Assembly (NCBI GenBank): GCA_016930215.1 | Contig: JAFGHH010000228.1 | Location: 1-47,015, forward strand | DNA: 47,015 nucleotides | Reading direction: 5' to 3' | From: Deltaproteobacteria bacterium | Lineage (GTDB): Bacteria > Myxococcota_A > Polyangia > DRWM01 > JAAZOP01 | Part shown: positions 29,182-38,020 of the stretch, piece by piece | How the letters are laid out: every line of letters begins with the position of its first letter | Numbering within the stretch: position 1 is the first letter of the stretch | Made by a program: the position numbers and the translations under genes | Notes under the pieces: model-generated | Database searches by the model: none | The model's input: only the letters and a program-made list of their open reading frames with translations | Told to the model about the DNA's origin: nothing

Positions 29182-31023
29182 ATGCACCGGATCGGGCGCC
29201 TGCCGGAGGTCAAGGTGATGACGGCCGCGCGGGCCGTGGAGGTGGTGCGGCCCGGGGACCGGGTGTTCGTCGGCACCGGCTGCGCGACGCCGCGACGCCT
29301 GGTCGAGGCGCTCGAGCACGGCGAGCGGCCCTTGGACGACGTGCAGCTGCTGACGTTCCTGACGACGGGCGCCGTCGAGTGCTGCGACGGCCTGCCGCAA
29401 ACGCGGTTCCGCCACCGCACGTTCTTCGTCGGCAGCGACACCCGGGAGCTGGTCAAGCACGGACGGGCGGACTACGTGCCGCTGTCGATCGCGCGGGTGC
29501 CGCAGCTGTTCGAGACCGGCCGCATCCCGCTCGAGGTCGCGCTGGTGCAGGTCTCGCCGCCGGACGAGCACGGGTTCGTGTCGCTCGGGGTCTCGGTCGA
29601 CATCACGCGGGCGGCGGTGCGCCACGCGCGCACGGTGCTGGCCGAGGTCAATCCGCGGATGCCGCGGACGCGGGGCGACACCGCGGTGCACGTCGACCGC
29701 TTCGCGGCGTTCGTGCCGGTCGACGAGCCGGTGATCGAGTACCGCCACGCGGCGGCGGACGCGGTGGCCGAGCGGATCGCGCGCTACGTGGCGCGGATCA
29801 TCGACGACGGCTCGACGCTCCAGGTAGGCCTCGGCCGCATCCCCAACGAGATGCTGCGCTACCTCACCGAGCGCAAGGACCTGGGGATCCACTCGGACGT
29901 GATCACCGACCCGCTGGTCGACCTGATCGAGCGCGGCGTGGTGACGGGGCGGCGCAAGACGGTGCACCGCGAGCAGGTGGTGGCGAGCTGGTGCCTGGGG
30001 ACGCGGCGGCTGTACGACCTGGTCGACGACAACCCGATGTTCCAGCTCCATCCGCTGGACTACGTCTGCGACCCGGCGGTGCTGGCGAAGAACGCGCGGT
30101 TCGTCTCGGTGGGCCAGGCGTTCGCGATCGACCTGACGGGACAGGTGTGCGCGGACCAGTTCGAGGGCGAGTTGTACGGCGGGTTGTCGACGCAGGCCGA
30201 GTTCCTGCGCGCCGCGGCGGCGTCGCCCGGCGGCAAGGCGATCGTCTGCCTGCCCTCGACGACGGAGGACGGTTCGCAGTCGCGAATCCGGCCGCTCCTG
30301 CACCCGGGCGAAGCGGTGACGATCCCCCGGGGCGACGTGCACTACGTGGTCACCGAGTGGGGCAGTGCGTACCTGTACGGCAAGGCGGTCCGCGAGCGGG
30401 CGCTGGAGCTGATCGAGATCGCGCACCCGAGGTTCCGCCCGGAGCTGCTCGAGGAGGCCCGGCGCCTGGGGCTCGCGCGCCCCGACCAGCAGCTCAAGAG
30501 CGCCGTGGCCTACCCGGCCGAGGAGGAGCGGGTGGTCTCGCTCAAAGGGGACCGCAAGGTGCTGCTGCGGCCGAGCAAGGCCAGCGACGTCGAGGAGCTG
30601 CAGGACCTGTTCTACCACCTCAGCGACCAGGACGTGTACACGCGGTTCTTCACGCGGCTGACCTCGCTGTCGGTGTCGAAGGCCGAGCACCTGTGCAACG
30701 TCGACTACGACAACGAGATGGCGTTCATGGCCGTGGCCGGCGAGCGCGAGGGCGAGTTCATCGTCGGCAGCTCGTGCTACTACGTCGACCGCGCGACGAA
30801 CCTGGCCGAGGTGGCGTACATGATCCGGCCCGAGTGGCAGGGTGTGGGGCTCGGCGGGGCGCTGCAGCAGCGGATGATGGAGTACGCGCGGGCCCGGGGA
30901 CTGCGGGGATTCACGGCGAACATCCTGGCGCACAACGCCAAGATGCGGCGGCTGTTCCAGGCCGGGCCGAACGTCTCCGTGGAGTTCGCCGACGGCGTGT
31001 ACGAGGTACGGATGCTGTTCTGA
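29182..31023 (+). CDS. Acetyl-CoA hydrolase/CoA-transferase fused to a GNAT acetyltransferase
   Basis: A 613-residue two-domain protein. Residues about 8-440 are a class I acyl-CoA transferase/acetyl-CoA hydrolase of the Cat1/AbfT group (RPGDRVFVGTGCATPRRLVE, VQVSPPDEHGFVSLGVSVD, GLGRIPNEML, DLGIHSDVITDP, GQVCADQFEGELYGGLSTQA). From about 455 to the end is a GNAT N-acetyltransferase domain (VLLRPSKASDVEELQDLFYH, EVAYMIRPEWQGVGLGG). Such fusions occur in anaerobic and deltaproteobacterial lineages; the partner domain may acetylate a protein with the acetyl-CoA handled by the first. At the place where AbfT-like enzymes have a catalytic Glu (GIHTEM) this protein has Asp239. A GGAAGGAGCGG site sets the start. 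Substrate and direction of reaction are unknown. Confidence 0.88.
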   Translation: MHRIGRLPEVKVMTAARAVEVVRPGDRVFVGTGCATPRRLVEALEHGERPLDDVQLLTFLTTGAVECCDGLPQTRFRHRTFFVGSDTRELVKHGRADYVPLSIARVPQLFETGRIPLEVALVQVSPPDEHGFVSLGVSVDITRAAVRHARTVLAEVNPRMPRTRGDTAVHVDRFAAFVPVDEPVIEYRHAAADAVAERIARYVARIIDDGSTLQVGLGRIPNEMLRYLTERKDLGIHSDVITDPLVDLIERGVVTGRRKTVHREQVVASWCLGTRRLYDLVDDNPMFQLHPLDYVCDPAVLAKNARFVSVGQAFAIDLTGQVCADQFEGELYGGLSTQAEFLRAAAASPGGKAIVCLPSTTEDGSQSRIRPLLHPGEAVTIPRGDVHYVVTEWGSAYLYGKAVRERALELIEIAHPRFRPELLEEARRLGLARPDQQLKSAVAYPAEEERVVSLKGDRKVLLRPSKASDVEELQDLFYHLSDQDVYTRFFTRLTSLSVSKAEHLCNVDYDNEMAFMAVAGEREGEFIVGSSCYYVDRATNLAEVAYMIRPEWQGVGLGGALQQRMMEYARARGLRGFTANILAHNAKMRRLFQAGPNVSVEFADGVYEVRMLF

Positions 31024-31032
31024 CGAGGCCCG

Positions 31033-31419
31033 TCAGGCGTTGCGGTGCGCGATTGCCTCGATCTCGACGCGCGCGCCGCGCGGCAGCGCGGCGACCTGCA
31101 CCGTCGCGCGGGCCGGCGGCTCGGTCGGGAAGCGCCGCCCGTACAGCTCGTTGACCCGACCGAAGTCCGCCAGGTCGGTGAGGAAGATCGTCGTCTTGAC
31201 CACGTGGCGGAACTCGAGCCCGCCGGCGGCGAGCACCGCCTCGAGGTTATCGAGCACCCGCTCGGTCTGCGCGCCCACGTCGCCGGCCACCAGCTCGCCG
31301 GTGGCGGGGTCGAGCGGGATCTGTCCCGAGAGAAAGAGCAGCTCGCCGACCGCGATCCCCTGGCTGTAGGGCCCGATCGCCTTCGGCGCCCGGTCGGTGT
31401 CGAGGATCTTCTTCGTCAT
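31033..31419 (-). CDS. ridA: RidA-family enamine/imine deaminase
   Basis: A 128-residue protein of the RidA/YjgF family, which hydrolyses reactive enamines and imines formed by PLP enzymes such as threonine dehydratase. Marks include PKAIGPYSQGI, FLSGQIPLDP, the conserved Arg in PARATVQVAALP and the end VEIEAIAHRNA. The length is standard. The start at 31419 is set by GGGAGGCACGGCG; the open frame extends 70 codons further with no similarity. It converges with the CoA-transferase gene (10 bp between stops) and is divergent from trkA. Confidence 0.95.
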   Translation of the reverse strand: MTKKILDTDRAPKAIGPYSQGIAVGELLFLSGQIPLDPATGELVAGDVGAQTERVLDNLEAVLAAGGLEFRHVVKTTIFLTDLADFGRVNELYGRRFPTEPPARATVQVAALPRGARVEIEAIAHRNA

Positions 31420-31437
31420 CGCCGTGCCTCCCGTCCG

Positions 31438-31458
31438 GCGGTCGCTTGCGGCGACCGC
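31438..31458 (-). promoter_or_regulatory. Hairpin in the ridA leader
   Basis: GCGGTCGC (31438-31445), a five-base loop and GCGACCGC (31451-31458) form a perfect stem about five bases upstream of the ridA ribosome site. It could be an operator or an RNA structure. A TTGACG lies further upstream but has no matching -10 box. Confidence 0.3.
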
Positions 31459-31612
31459 GGACCGCACGCTGGTCCGACGGGCGGCCGACGTCAAGACCAG
31501 ACGGCGGCCCCGGCGGCAGCCCCGGCGGCTCACCCTTCCGGCGGCCGCTCCCTCCGTCGCCGCTTGCCGCTCATGGTTCTTCCTTCGGCGCTGTGGTAGG
31601 AATCCTGCCGTC

Positions 31613-33106
31613 ATGCGTGTCGTGATCATCGGAGCCGGTCAGGTCGGGTTCGCGATCGCCCAGCGCCTTTCCTGGGAGCGTCACGAGGTCGTCCTGATCG
31701 ACCGCGACGCGCACCGGCTCGCCGAGGTGACGGAGCGGCTGGACGCGGGCGTGGTGCACGGTTCGGGGTGTTCGCCGGTGGTGTTGCGGCGGGCGGAGGT
31801 CGACAAGGCCCGAATGGTGATCGCGGTCACCGAGAGCGACGAAGTGAACCTGCTGGCATGCCTGCTGGCCGGGCGGCTGGCGCCGCAGGCGACGCGGATC
31901 GCGCGCGTGCGCGACCCGGAGTACCACGAGGATCCGCAGCTGTTCCGGGGCGAGCCGTTCGGGCTGGCCGCGGTGATCAACCCGGAGGAGGAGGCGGCGC
32001 GCCGCATCGCCCGCACGCTCGAGGTGCCCGGCGCACTGGACGTGGTGCAGTTCGTCGGCGGTCGGGTGCTGCTGGTCGGGATGCGCATCGACGCCGACCA
32101 CCCGCTGGCGGGCCGGCCGCTGCTGCAGTTCCGGCCGCCCGAGGGGATCCCGCTGCGCGTGGCGTGTCTCGAGTACCGCGGCAAGGTCACCGTCCCGAGC
32201 GGCACCGACGTGGTGGAGCCGGGCGCGATCGCCTACTTCGCCTGCCTGCGCGAGCACGCGTCGGCGGTGCTGCAGCTCGCCGGCAGGAGCACGGATCCGG
32301 TGCGCTCGGTGCTGATCTTCGGCGCCGAGAACCTCACCATCTACCTGGCGCTCGCGCTGCGGGACCGGCAGGTGCGGGTCAAGATCCTCAGCTCCGACCC
32401 GGAGCGCTGCCGGGAGACGGCCGAGCGGCTGCCCGAGGCGCTGGTGGTGCAGGGCGACGGGACGAATCCCGAGGTGCTGGTGGAGGAGGGGATCGCGGAC
32501 ATCGACGCGTTCGTCGCCGCGTCGCGCCACGAGGACCGCAACGTGCCGGCCGCCCTGCTCGCCAAGTCGCTCGGGGCGCGGCTGACGATGGTCGCGGCGT
32601 CGAGCACGACCTTCGAGCACCTCGCGCCGTCGATCGGCATCGATGCGGCGACCTCGCCCCAGTCCGCCGTCGTCGGCTCGATCCTGCAGTTCGTGCGCCA
32701 GGGCCGGGTCCTGGGGGTCCAGGCGCTGTGGTCGCGCGACGTCGAGGTGCTCGAGTTGCAGGCGCTGGAGGGGTCGAAGCTCGTGGCGCGCCAGCTCAAG
32801 AGGGCGGGCTTCCCGCGCCAGGCGATGGTGCTCACCGTCTCGCGCGGGGACCAGACGGTGATCGCCACCGGCGAGACGATGATCCGGCCGGGCGACCGGG
32901 TGGTGGCGATCGTGCGGCGCGAGGTGGTGCGGAAGGTCGAGAAGGTGTTCGCGGGCCGCGAGGACAGCCTGCCGCCGCCTCCGCCGACGCCGACGCCGCC
33001 GGCCCCGGCTCCGACACCCCCGGCTCCGGCGCCACCACCGGCCCCGCCCGCGGGGCCCGTCGCGGGGGCGCCGCAGCCGCCCCCGACGGACGCGGCGGCG
33101 AAGTAG
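31613..33106 (+). CDS. trkA: Trk system potassium uptake regulator TrkA
   Basis: A 497-residue cytoplasmic protein that controls the TrkH channel through nucleotide binding. It has two RCK halves: the first Rossmann motif is VVIIGAGQVGFAIAQRL, the second SVLIFGAENLTIYLALAL, each followed by an RCK_C-type segment (VVQFVGGRVLLVGMRI; VLELQALEGSKLVARQLKR). The two-fold repeat is typical of TrkA. The last 40 or so residues are an unusual Pro/Ala-rich tail (PPPPPTPTPPAPAPTPP) not present in standard TrkA. TAGGAATCC lies before the ATG, and TGGTAGGAAT at 31594 may be its -10 box. trkH starts two bases after the stop, so the pair is an operon. Confidence 0.95.
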   Translation: MRVVIIGAGQVGFAIAQRLSWERHEVVLIDRDAHRLAEVTERLDAGVVHGSGCSPVVLRRAEVDKARMVIAVTESDEVNLLACLLAGRLAPQATRIARVRDPEYHEDPQLFRGEPFGLAAVINPEEEAARRIARTLEVPGALDVVQFVGGRVLLVGMRIDADHPLAGRPLLQFRPPEGIPLRVACLEYRGKVTVPSGTDVVEPGAIAYFACLREHASAVLQLAGRSTDPVRSVLIFGAENLTIYLALALRDRQVRVKILSSDPERCRETAERLPEALVVQGDGTNPEVLVEEGIADIDAFVAASRHEDRNVPAALLAKSLGARLTMVAASSTTFEHLAPSIGIDAATSPQSAVVGSILQFVRQGRVLGVQALWSRDVEVLELQALEGSKLVARQLKRAGFPRQAMVLTVSRGDQTVIATGETMIRPGDRVVAIVRREVVRKVEKVFAGREDSLPPPPPTPTPPAPAPTPPAPAPPPAPPAGPVAGAPQPPPTDAAAK

Positions 33107-33108
33107 CG

Positions 33109-34587
33109 ATGCACCTCGCGATCGTCGGACAGGTGGTCGGCCTCGTCACGGCGCTGATCGGCGTGGCGATGCTGGCGCCGCTGGGCCTGGCGATGGCGCT
33201 GGGCGAGCGCGACGTGACGGCGCTGGCGATCTCCGCGGGGGTCGCGTTCGTCGCGGGAAGCGCGGCGGCGCTGGTGCTGCGGCGGCGCGGCACCGACCTG
33301 GGCCGGCGCGAAGGGCTGGTGGCGGTGTTCCTGTCGTGGGTCGCCGCCGGGTTGTTCGGCGCCCTGCCCTACTGGCTCTACGCCCGCCTCGAGGGGTTTC
33401 CGGCGCTGGACTCCGTCACTGCCTGCCTGTTCGAGACGATGTCCGGACTGACCACGACCGGGGCGACGGTGATCGGCGACGTGGAATCGCTGCCGCACGG
33501 CTTGCTGTTGTGGCGTTCGATGACGCAGTGGCTCGGCGGGATGGGGATCGTGGTGCTGTTCGTGGCGGTGCTGCCGATGTTCGGCCTGGCGGCCCAGGCG
33601 CTGTTCCGCGCGGAGGTGCCCGGCACGACGAAGGACAAGATCACGCCGCACCTGCGCGACACGGCGCGGCTTCTGTGGTCGGTCTACGTCGGCATCACGG
33701 TCCTCGGCATCCTGGCGCTCGCCCTGGCGGGGATGGGCTGGTTCGACGCCGTCTGCCACGGCCTGGCGACGATGGCGACCGGCGGGTTCTCCACGCGCAA
33801 CACCGGCATCATGGCGTTCGACAGCCCGGCGATCGAGCTGGTGCTGGTGTTCTTCATGGCGGTCGCCGGAATCAACTTCGCGCTGCACGTGCGGCTGCTC
33901 AACACGCGTCAGCCGCGGGTCTACTGGCGCGACCTCGAGACCCGATTGTACCTGCTGATCCTGGCCGGCTTCTCGCTGGCGATCGCGCTCACGACGTGGA
34001 TCGGCGGGGCCGTGGACGGTCCGTTGCCGGCGCTGCGGCACGGCGTGTTCCAGGTCGTGTCGCTGATGACGACGACCGGGTTCAACTCCGCCGACTTCGG
34101 CGGCTGGCTGGAAGCGGCGCCGCTCGCGCCGGTCCTCCTGATCGTGACGATGATGATCGGCGGCAGCTCGGGCTCCACGGCCGGTTCGATGAAGGTCTCG
34201 CGGTTGATCGTGCTGATCAAGCACGGCTGGCGCGAGCTGGCGCTGGCCGGGCACCCGCGCGCGGTGATCCCCGTCCGCGTCGGCGGCCAGTTGATTCCCG
34301 AGCCGATCGTCTCGCTGACCGCGGCGTTCTTCTTCCTCTACATGGCGCACTTCGTCGTCGGCACGGCCCTCGTCGCGCTCACCGGCGAGGACCTCGTGAC
34401 CTCGATCTCCGCCGTCGCCGCGACGCTCGGCAACGTCGGCCCCGGCTTCGGCGCCGTCGGCCCGACGTGCAACTACGCGGGCCTGAGCCCGTTCGTGCTG
34501 TGGGTGCTGACCTACCTGATGCTCGTCGGCCGGCTCGAGCTGATTACGGCGCTGGTGCTGCTGTCGAAGACGTTCTGGCGCCGCTGA
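33109..34587 (+). CDS. trkH: Potassium transporter subunit TrkH
   Basis: A 492-residue polytopic inner-membrane protein forming the ion path of the Trk system. The four selectivity-filter loops are visible in order: TTTGATV, MATGGFST, TTTGFNS and GNVGPGF. Membrane helices surround each, and the length matches the family. It begins two bases after trkA and has no ribosome site of its own beyond the trkA end, so it is probably coupled to it. Its last 44 bp overlap the 3' end of the convergent hydrolase gene. Confidence 0.96.
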   Translation: MHLAIVGQVVGLVTALIGVAMLAPLGLAMALGERDVTALAISAGVAFVAGSAAALVLRRRGTDLGRREGLVAVFLSWVAAGLFGALPYWLYARLEGFPALDSVTACLFETMSGLTTTGATVIGDVESLPHGLLLWRSMTQWLGGMGIVVLFVAVLPMFGLAAQALFRAEVPGTTKDKITPHLRDTARLLWSVYVGITVLGILALALAGMGWFDAVCHGLATMATGGFSTRNTGIMAFDSPAIELVLVFFMAVAGINFALHVRLLNTRQPRVYWRDLETRLYLLILAGFSLAIALTTWIGGAVDGPLPALRHGVFQVVSLMTTTGFNSADFGGWLEAAPLAPVLLIVTMMIGGSSGSTAGSMKVSRLIVLIKHGWRELALAGHPRAVIPVRVGGQLIPEPIVSLTAAFFFLYMAHFVVGTALVALTGEDLVTSISAVAATLGNVGPGFGAVGPTCNYAGLSPFVLWVLTYLMLVGRLELITALVLLSKTFWRR

Positions 34588-35461
34588 GCAGCCCGCGCCG
34601 GTCGAGGAACTCGAGCACCCGGCGGCCGACCCAGCCGCCGCGGGTGAGCAGCAGCGTGTGCCGGCCGCCGGCCACCGGCAGCCAGGTCGCGTCGGGCAGC
34701 GCGGCGCGGATCCGCTCCATCACCCCCGGGGGGGTCATCGTGTCCTCGAGGCCCGAGACGAGCAGCGTGGGGATCGCGACCTGCGGCACGACGTCGCGCG
34801 CCGAGTGCTCCGCCATCAGCCGCAGGGTGCGCACGTACGGCACGGCCGGCAGCGCCGCCGCCTGCGCCAGGTACGCCCGGAACGGCGCCTCGGGCACGTC
34901 CCGCTCGCAGAACCCCGTCGCGCGCGCGAACGGGACGGCGAGCGGCCCGCCGAGCGTGAGGCGCATGACGCGGGCGGCGAGCCCCGGCAGGGCGACGCCC
35001 AGGTCGAACATCCCGCACAGCAGCGGCCGCAGGAGCGGCAGCCCGGCGAACGTCGCCAGCGGGTCCTCGTCGCTCCCCGAGACGAGCGCCAGCGCACGGA
35101 ACGCGGCCGGGCGACGGCGGTACGCCTCGAGCGTCACCTGGACGCCGAGGGAGAAGCCGAGGAACACGGCGGAGGCGATCCGCTCGGTGTCGAGCAGCGC
35201 GAGCAGGTCGGCGGCGTGGTGCTCGATGCGGTAGGCGGTCGGGTCGGCGGCGGGGGCCGAGCCGTGGTGGCCGCGGTAGTTCCACCACAGCAGGCGCAGG
35301 CGGGGCGCGAGCGTCGGGACGAGGGCGGTGGTCCAGAACTCCTCGCTGCAGCCGGCGCCGTTGCCGAGCACGAGCCACGGGGCGTCGGCCGGGCCGGCGA
35401 CGCGATACAGCAGTTCGGTCCCGTCGGCGGCGCGGGCATGCCGGGGCGGCGCGGTCACCAC
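34544..35461 (-). CDS. Alpha/beta hydrolase
   Basis: A 305-residue alpha/beta-hydrolase fold protein. The nucleophile elbow is GFSLGVQ (GxSxG), WWNYRGHHGS is the strand 4 region near the oxyanion hole, and the acid and histidine are likely in SGLEDTMTPP and AGGRHTLLL. This fits esterases or lipases of the broad family; no specific substrate is suggested. The start is GTG at 35461, five bases after GAGGAGG, with a second GTG directly following. It overlaps the end of trkH by 44 bp, tail to tail. Confidence 0.85.
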   Translation of the reverse strand: MVTAPPRHARAADGTELLYRVAGPADAPWLVLGNGAGCSEEFWTTALVPTLAPRLRLLWWNYRGHHGSAPAADPTAYRIEHHAADLLALLDTERIASAVFLGFSLGVQVTLEAYRRRPAAFRALALVSGSDEDPLATFAGLPLLRPLLCGMFDLGVALPGLAARVMRLTLGGPLAVPFARATGFCERDVPEAPFRAYLAQAAALPAVPYVRTLRLMAEHSARDVVPQVAIPTLLVSGLEDTMTPPGVMERIRAALPDATWLPVAGGRHTLLLTRGGWVGRRVLEFLDRRGLLSGARTSSTAAPAP

Positions 35462-35477
35462 GCAGGCCTCCTCACGG

Positions 35478-36812
35478 TCACGTCGCGGTGGCGGCCCATT
35501 CGACCGCGAGCGCCTCGCCGTCGTCCTCGCCGAACCGGGTCGTCCCCTCCCACGGACAGCGCGCGCCGTCGCGGTCCTCGCCGAAGCGTTCGATGACGGG
35601 ACCGGTCGGGCCGGCGACCTCCGCCGCGGGACACGGCCCGTCCGTCGGCGAGCCCAGCCGGAAGGAGCCGTGGACCCCGCTCGTCCGCTCGTCGATCCAC
35701 GCTTCCAGGTACGGCCCGGCGGACACGGCGAGGGCCGTGCAGGCCGTCTCCAGCAGCGGCGCCAGCATTTCGTAGGTGCCGCCGCGAGCCGCCAGGTCGT
35801 CGCCGAACGCCTCGCAATCGATCGCGACGGTGAAGAGCTGCTCGAACGAGTCGACGGACGGGTCGATCGTCCGGGGGAAGACGACGCTCTCGAGCACCCG
35901 GACGAGCAGCCCGGCCCAATCGAGGCCCAGGTCGAACGGCGCCATCGCGATGGCGCGGGTGCCGTCCGGCGCGGCGGGCGGATACGGGACCAGGTCGGCC
36001 TGGATCCCGCCGGCCGTCACGAGCGACGCGGGGCGCAGGACGAACGCGGCCTCCGCACCGGTCCAGCGCCAGGTCACCCGGTTGCAGGCGATCGCGTTCG
36101 CGGCTCCGAGTCCGCCGGACGCGTCCGGATCGGCCGCCAGCTCCAGGGTGCCGTCGAGCCGCCAGCCTTCGGCGTCGTCGAACACGTTGCGGCCGGGGTC
36201 GAGGACCTCCTCCAGCGTCGCGCCCGGGTCGGAGCGCACGGCCCGGACGCCCGTCAACAGGTTCGATTCCAGGATCGTCGCGACCACGACGCCGTAGACG
36301 TTGAGCGTCGAGTCCGCGCCGGCGGAGGCGGGCGGGTCGAAGATGTAGTCGAGGTACGAGTGCGCCGAGTAGTCCGTGCACTCGGAGTCCAGCTCGCAGG
36401 CGGTGACGGCCAGCAGCCGGAGCAGCGGCGCACCGGGGCTCTGCAGGATCTCGCCGACGTCGTCCACCAGCCGTTGCACCTGGTCGGGCAGCAGGTCGAG
36501 CGGCTCGAAGTCCGCGACGAGGAGGTAGGCACCCGCGGCGAGCGGCCAGACGGTCGCGGCGTCGGAGCCGTCGTCCGCGCCGTCCGCGGGGGCGTCATCG
36601 CCGTCGGCCGGAGCATCGATCGGAGCGTCGGCCGGGACGTCGCCGTCGGGTTCCGGGACGTCCGCGTCTCCGGGAACGTCGGGGGGGACCTCGGCGTCGG
36701 GACGGACGTCGCTCGCGTCGCCCGGCCCGGAGTCGTCGCCGCCGCAGCCGGCGACGATGAGGCCGATCGTCAGACACAAGCTCCACGCAAGACGGACTGC
36801 CTTCGAGCGCAT
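35478..36812 (-). CDS. Lipoprotein with acidic linker, unknown domain
   Basis: A 444-residue predicted lipoprotein: signal sequence MRSKAVRLAWSLCLTIGLIVAGC, with GGDDS after the Cys. An acidic, Pro-rich linker (DADVPEPDGDVPADAPIDAP) of about 65 residues precedes a globular part from about residue 90. That part has FEPLDLLPDQVQRLVDDVGE, ACELDSECTDYSAHSYLDYI and GTLELAADPDA, and no family I recognise; it contains a few paired cysteines. GAGGAGGACGTC stands before the ATG at 36812, and a good promoter lies 66 bp further up. It follows the hydrolase gene on the same strand after 16 bp, upstream of it in the transcript. Confidence 0.8.
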   Translation of the reverse strand: MRSKAVRLAWSLCLTIGLIVAGCGGDDSGPGDASDVRPDAEVPPDVPGDADVPEPDGDVPADAPIDAPADGDDAPADGADDGSDAATVWPLAAGAYLLVADFEPLDLLPDQVQRLVDDVGEILQSPGAPLLRLLAVTACELDSECTDYSAHSYLDYIFDPPASAGADSTLNVYGVVVATILESNLLTGVRAVRSDPGATLEEVLDPGRNVFDDAEGWRLDGTLELAADPDASGGLGAANAIACNRVTWRWTGAEAAFVLRPASLVTAGGIQADLVPYPPAAPDGTRAIAMAPFDLGLDWAGLLVRVLESVVFPRTIDPSVDSFEQLFTVAIDCEAFGDDLAARGGTYEMLAPLLETACTALAVSAGPYLEAWIDERTSGVHGSFRLGSPTDGPCPAAEVAGPTGPVIERFGEDRDGARCPWEGTTRFGEDDGEALAVEWAATAT

Positions 36813-36877
36813 GACGTCCTCCTCGACTCCGGTCGTGCCGGTCCTGCCGTTGCGACCTCGCCCCGGCTTCGGTCGAC

Positions 36878-36906
36878 AGTGTAGGTCGCCCCGCCGTCGC
36901 GGCCAA
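36878..36906 (-). promoter_or_regulatory. Predicted promoter of the acidic-linker lipoprotein
   Basis: On the minus strand TTGGCC (36901-36906), 17 bases, TACACT (36878-36883). Transcription would start near 36871. The -10 box is good and the spacing ideal; the -35 box has four of six consensus bases. The 36813-37057 spacer holds nothing else clear except a 12-bp tandem (CCCTCCGCCCTA) at about 36964-36990. Confidence 0.5.
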
Positions 36907-37057
36907 CCCTGCCGCCACCCTGCCGTCACCGGGCCTCTCGAACCGACGGTCCGGCCGGCTCCCGACCCTCCGCCCTACCCTCCGCCCTACCCCTCCACCG
37001 GCCTTGCCGGTACACTGGACTGGGCGGCTCGAGCGGGGAGCCGCCGGGGAGCGCGTG

Positions 37058-38020
37058 ATGGACGGACCGCGAATTCTCGGTCTGCTCGGCCTCGCCGCGG
37101 CGCTGGCGGTGGCGGACGAACCGGCCCGAGCGAACGGGTCGGCGGCGGAGCTGGTCGTCGTCGCGCCGTGGGGCGACGGCGACGGCGCGCTCGGCCGGCG
37201 GGGCGGCGACGAATCGAACTTCGAGGGTCCGCCGAGCTTCGCCGTCGGTCTCGCGGGCGACTTGTTCGTGCTCGACGCGGTGAACCGCCGCGCGGCCCGC
37301 TGGTCCGCCGACGGCGCGTGGCTCGGCGCCACCCCGCTCGGCTCCGAGACCTTCGTCGACCTTGCCGTTGCCCCCGGCGGCGAGCTGGTCCTGCTCGACC
37401 GGCTCGTCGCCCGCGTCGTCCGCGTCGTGACGCTCGACGGCACCGTGGTCGGCGAAGCGCCGGTGGAGGGCGAGGGAATCCCGGAGGGCGGCGGGGTGAC
37501 CGGGGTGTTCGCGCGGGACGACGGCGTATGGCTGGAGTACGAGCACCGGTGGTCGGTGCGGGTGATGGACCCCCGCTTCGCACCGGCGTTCTACCGCTGG
37601 GCGGTACCGGGTCGTCCGGCGGGCCCCGACGCGCTGCACGTGGGGGCCGGGCGCCGCGGGATCGACGCGCTCGACGTGTGGACCTTCGACCGCGAGGCCG
37701 GGCAGGAGCTTGCCCGAGCCACGCTGCGCTTCGCGAAGCCGGTGGACCGGATCGGGGGGCTGGGCCGGAACGCGGCGGGACGGCTGATGCTGGCGGCGCA
37801 CCTGCTGGTCGAGGGCCCGGGGCCCGGGTACGAGGTGGAGTTTTCCGGTTTCGAGGTGGTGGTGCTCGACGCGGGGCTCCAGGAGCGGGCGCGGTTCGCG
37901 GCTCCGGACTCGGAGGGGCCGTGGGAGCAGTGGGACGCGTTCGAGCTGGCGGACGACGGCGCGGTGTGGCAATCGGCGTTCACCGAGCGGGGCGTGGAGG
38001 TGCGGCGATGGCGGCCCTGA
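37058..38020 (+). CDS. Exported beta-propeller-like (NHL-type) protein
   Basis: A 320-residue protein with a signal peptide (ILGLLGLAAALAVADEPARANG). The rest consists of repeating blade-like units (PPSFAVGLAGDLFVLDAVNR, RAARWSADGAWLGATPLG, DLAVAPGGELVLLDRL, VRVVTLDGTVVG), as in NHL or SMP-30-type propellers. No catalytic residues can be assigned; it may be a sensor or binding protein. The start at 37058 follows GGGGAGCGCGTG. GGTACACT at 37009-37016 may be its -10 box. Its last 13 bp overlap the first codons of the next gene, so the two are coupled. Confidence 0.75.
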   Translation: MDGPRILGLLGLAAALAVADEPARANGSAAELVVVAPWGDGDGALGRRGGDESNFEGPPSFAVGLAGDLFVLDAVNRRAARWSADGAWLGATPLGSETFVDLAVAPGGELVLLDRLVARVVRVVTLDGTVVGEAPVEGEGIPEGGGVTGVFARDDGVWLEYEHRWSVRVMDPRFAPAFYRWAVPGRPAGPDALHVGAGRRGIDALDVWTFDREAGQELARATLRFAKPVDRIGGLGRNAAGRLMLAAHLLVEGPGPGYEVEFSGFEVVVLDAGLQERARFAAPDSEGPWEQWDAFELADDGAVWQSAFTERGVEVRRWRP

